From Parvibaculaceae bacterium Mf 1.05b.01 (GTDB taxonomy: Bacteria > Pseudomonadota > Alphaproteobacteria > Parvibaculales > Parvibaculaceae), in NCBI GenBank assembly GCA_000509225.1, contig BAOK01000002.1, positions 66,496 to 130,495 on the forward strand: DNA of 64,000 bases. The letters run 5' to 3'. The notes beneath the pieces were generated by a model. That model made no database searches. It saw nothing but the letters and a program-made list of their open reading frames with translations, and was not told where the DNA came from. Every line of letters begins with the position of its first letter. Within the stretch, counting starts at the first letter, position 1. The translations under genes and the position numbers were made by a program. Below are positions 62,934 to 64,000 of the stretch, in pieces.

Positions 62934-64000
62934 GCGAGTAATTCGCCCAAGAGCTTGTTGAGCACGAGACGGCCCGCCGGTGTGGCCTTGAGCTGATCAC
63001 CGGTCTGTTGCAACAGGCCATCGCCCGATAGCTCGCTCAGGCGGTCCGCATTGACAGGTTTTCCGGAAAGGCTCGCATAGCGTTTGAGCGAAACGCCTTC
63101 CTGCAAGCGCAATCCCATCAACATCATTTCTTCTGCTGATTGGGCAGGGGTAATTGTTTCCTGGTCGACCAGCCCATGGTCTTGAGCTTCCACCAAGGCC
63201 AGCCATTTGGATGGCATGCGCTCTGTCACAGTTGCACACTTCGCCCCGCCCTTCGGGACGCGTCCATGAGCGCCAGGGCCGACTCCCACATAATCTCCAT
63301 AACGCCAATAGGTGAGATTGTGACGACACTCTGCACCCACTCTTGCATGGTTGGAGACTTCATAGGCATTGAGACCAGCGTCTGCGCAGATGGATTGGGT
63401 GGCGTCATAGAGCATGGTCGCTTGATCTTCATCGGGCACGGTGAAGGCACCGCGGGCATGAAGATCAAAGAAGGGCGTGCCTTCTTCAATGGTGAGCTGA
63501 TAGAGCGACAGATGATCCACGGCAAAGGATAAGGCGCGGGTGAGTTCTTGTGTCCAGGCCTCGACGGTTTGGTCTGGGCGCGCATAAATGAGGTCAAAGG
63601 ACATGCGCCCGAAATGCGTGCGGGCCAGCTCAATAGCCCCGAGCGCCTCGTCAACAGAATGAAGACGCCCCAAAAATTTCAGGTCTTTGTCGTTCAGCGC
63701 CTGCACCCCAAGAGAGACCCGATTGACGCCCAATGCGGCAAGCGCGCGAAACTTATCTGCTTCGACACTCGTCGGATTGGCTTCGAGAGAAATCTCGACC
63801 CCCTGATTAATCCCCCAGAGACGGTCGATCGCCGCGAGCACCGTTTCCACAGTCGCAGGTTTCATGAGAGACGGGGTGCCCCCGCCAAAAAAGATGCTGG
63901 TGACGGCCTGCGGATCAGAAAGCATCGCCATGTGCTCAAGTTCGCGCACCAGGGCGCGGGCATAGGTCACCTGATCAACGTTGCGAACAACGTGGGAGTT
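62930..64000 (-). CDS. hemW: Heme chaperone HemW-like radical SAM protein (5' end cut off)
   Basis: The last 357 residues or so. The frame is open to the window edge, where it reads NSHVVRNVDQVTYARAL, the segment right after the CxxxCxxC radical SAM cysteines of HemW, which therefore lie outside. Within the window: FFGGGTPSLM, VSLGVQALND, DLIYARPDQT and YEVSNHARVGAECRHNLTYW, all HemW/CPDH-like. HemW hands heme to respiratory enzymes; many are misnamed oxygen-independent coproporphyrinogen III oxidase. The GTG at 63970 is not the true start. Confidence 0.92.
   Translation of the reverse strand, partial: NSHVVRNVDQVTYARALVRELEHMAMLSDPQAVTSIFFGGGTPSLMKPATVETVLAAIDRLWGINQGVEISLEANPTSVEADKFRALAALGVNRVSLGVQALNDKDLKFLGRLHSVDEALGAIELARTHFGRMSFDLIYARPDQTVEAWTQELTRALSFAVDHLSLYQLTIEEGTPFFDLHARGAFTVPDEDQATMLYDATQSICADAGLNAYEVSNHARVGAECRHNLTYWRYGDYVGVGPGAHGRVPKGGAKCATVTERMPSKWLALVEAQDHGLVDQETITPAQSAEEMMLMGLRLQEGVSLKRYASLSGKPVNADRLSELSGDGLLQQTGDQLKATPAGRLVLNKLLGELLA

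Noticed and set aside
1-64000. Prophage, integrative element or defence island
   Set aside because: No integrase, transposase, phage, toxin-antitoxin or restriction genes are visible, and gene order is conserved-looking throughout.

Overview
The window is a compact stretch of an alphaproteobacterial chromosome, most like Hyphomicrobiales/Parvibaculum-type genomes. The evidence is gene content and order: irr next to fabA-fabB-fabI; miaB-phoH-ybeY-corC-lnt-HTH-metK-trmB-rimP-nusA-ylxR-infB-rbfA-truB-rpsO-pnp as one long block; murJ-trpS and glnD-mutS-maeB neighbourhoods; an OlsB-type ornithine lipid acyltransferase; and an Irr-type as well as a Fur-type regulator. GC content is in the high fifties by eye. 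There is no rRNA, tRNA, CRISPR, integrase, transposase or prophage. The species was not identified.

Layout. 1-1955: the end of a MoeB/ThiF gene, a 2-hydroxyacid dehydrogenase and an SH3-domain secreted protein. 2021-5133 (minus): DUF3501, a two-cluster Fe-S/CCG protein, a short rubrerythrin and irr, with an Irr-type (ICE-like) box upstream of rubrerythrin. 5433-8288 (plus): fabA, fabB, fabI for fatty acid synthesis. 8292-9728 (minus): an alpha/beta hydrolase and a DUF4893 protein. 9943-28679 (minus): the long translation, transcription and RNA-maintenance block from miaB down to pnp, with lnt and corC for the envelope and metK for SAM. 28754-34362 (minus): plsC, fur, rimI, tsaB, a nitroreductase, an Nfu Fe-S carrier, a universal stress protein and DUF2333. 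34515-44109 (minus): kdsA, trpS, murJ, glnD, mutS. 44203-54875: a small beta-barrel-like protein, two GNAT enzymes, malic enzyme, olsB, an AmpG-like transporter, a hybrid histidine kinase and a YifB/ComM ATPase. 55048-64000: a pectinacetylesterase-like protein, nitrile hydratase alpha and beta, gshB, a BON lipoprotein, yraN, rsmI, an LpoA-like lipoprotein, a glutathione transferase and the truncated hemW.

Most genes are housekeeping. The unusual signals lie between genes: (1) a family of dispersed cruciform repeats of about 43-55 bp at six sites, whose two stems differ between copies yet stay paired, with one site expanded into a 97-bp tandem array; (2) a 27-bp tandem hairpin repeat in the nusA leader and a related hairpin in the kdsA leader; (3) an iron/peroxide module (DUF3501, Fe-S protein, rubrerythrin, Irr) carrying two 7-3-7 palindromes; (4) a cobalt-type nitrile hydratase pair with no activator gene beside it; (5) an AmpG-like gene whose family-typical N-terminus lies upstream of any ATG, GTG or TTG. 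I see no complete new defence or mobile system.
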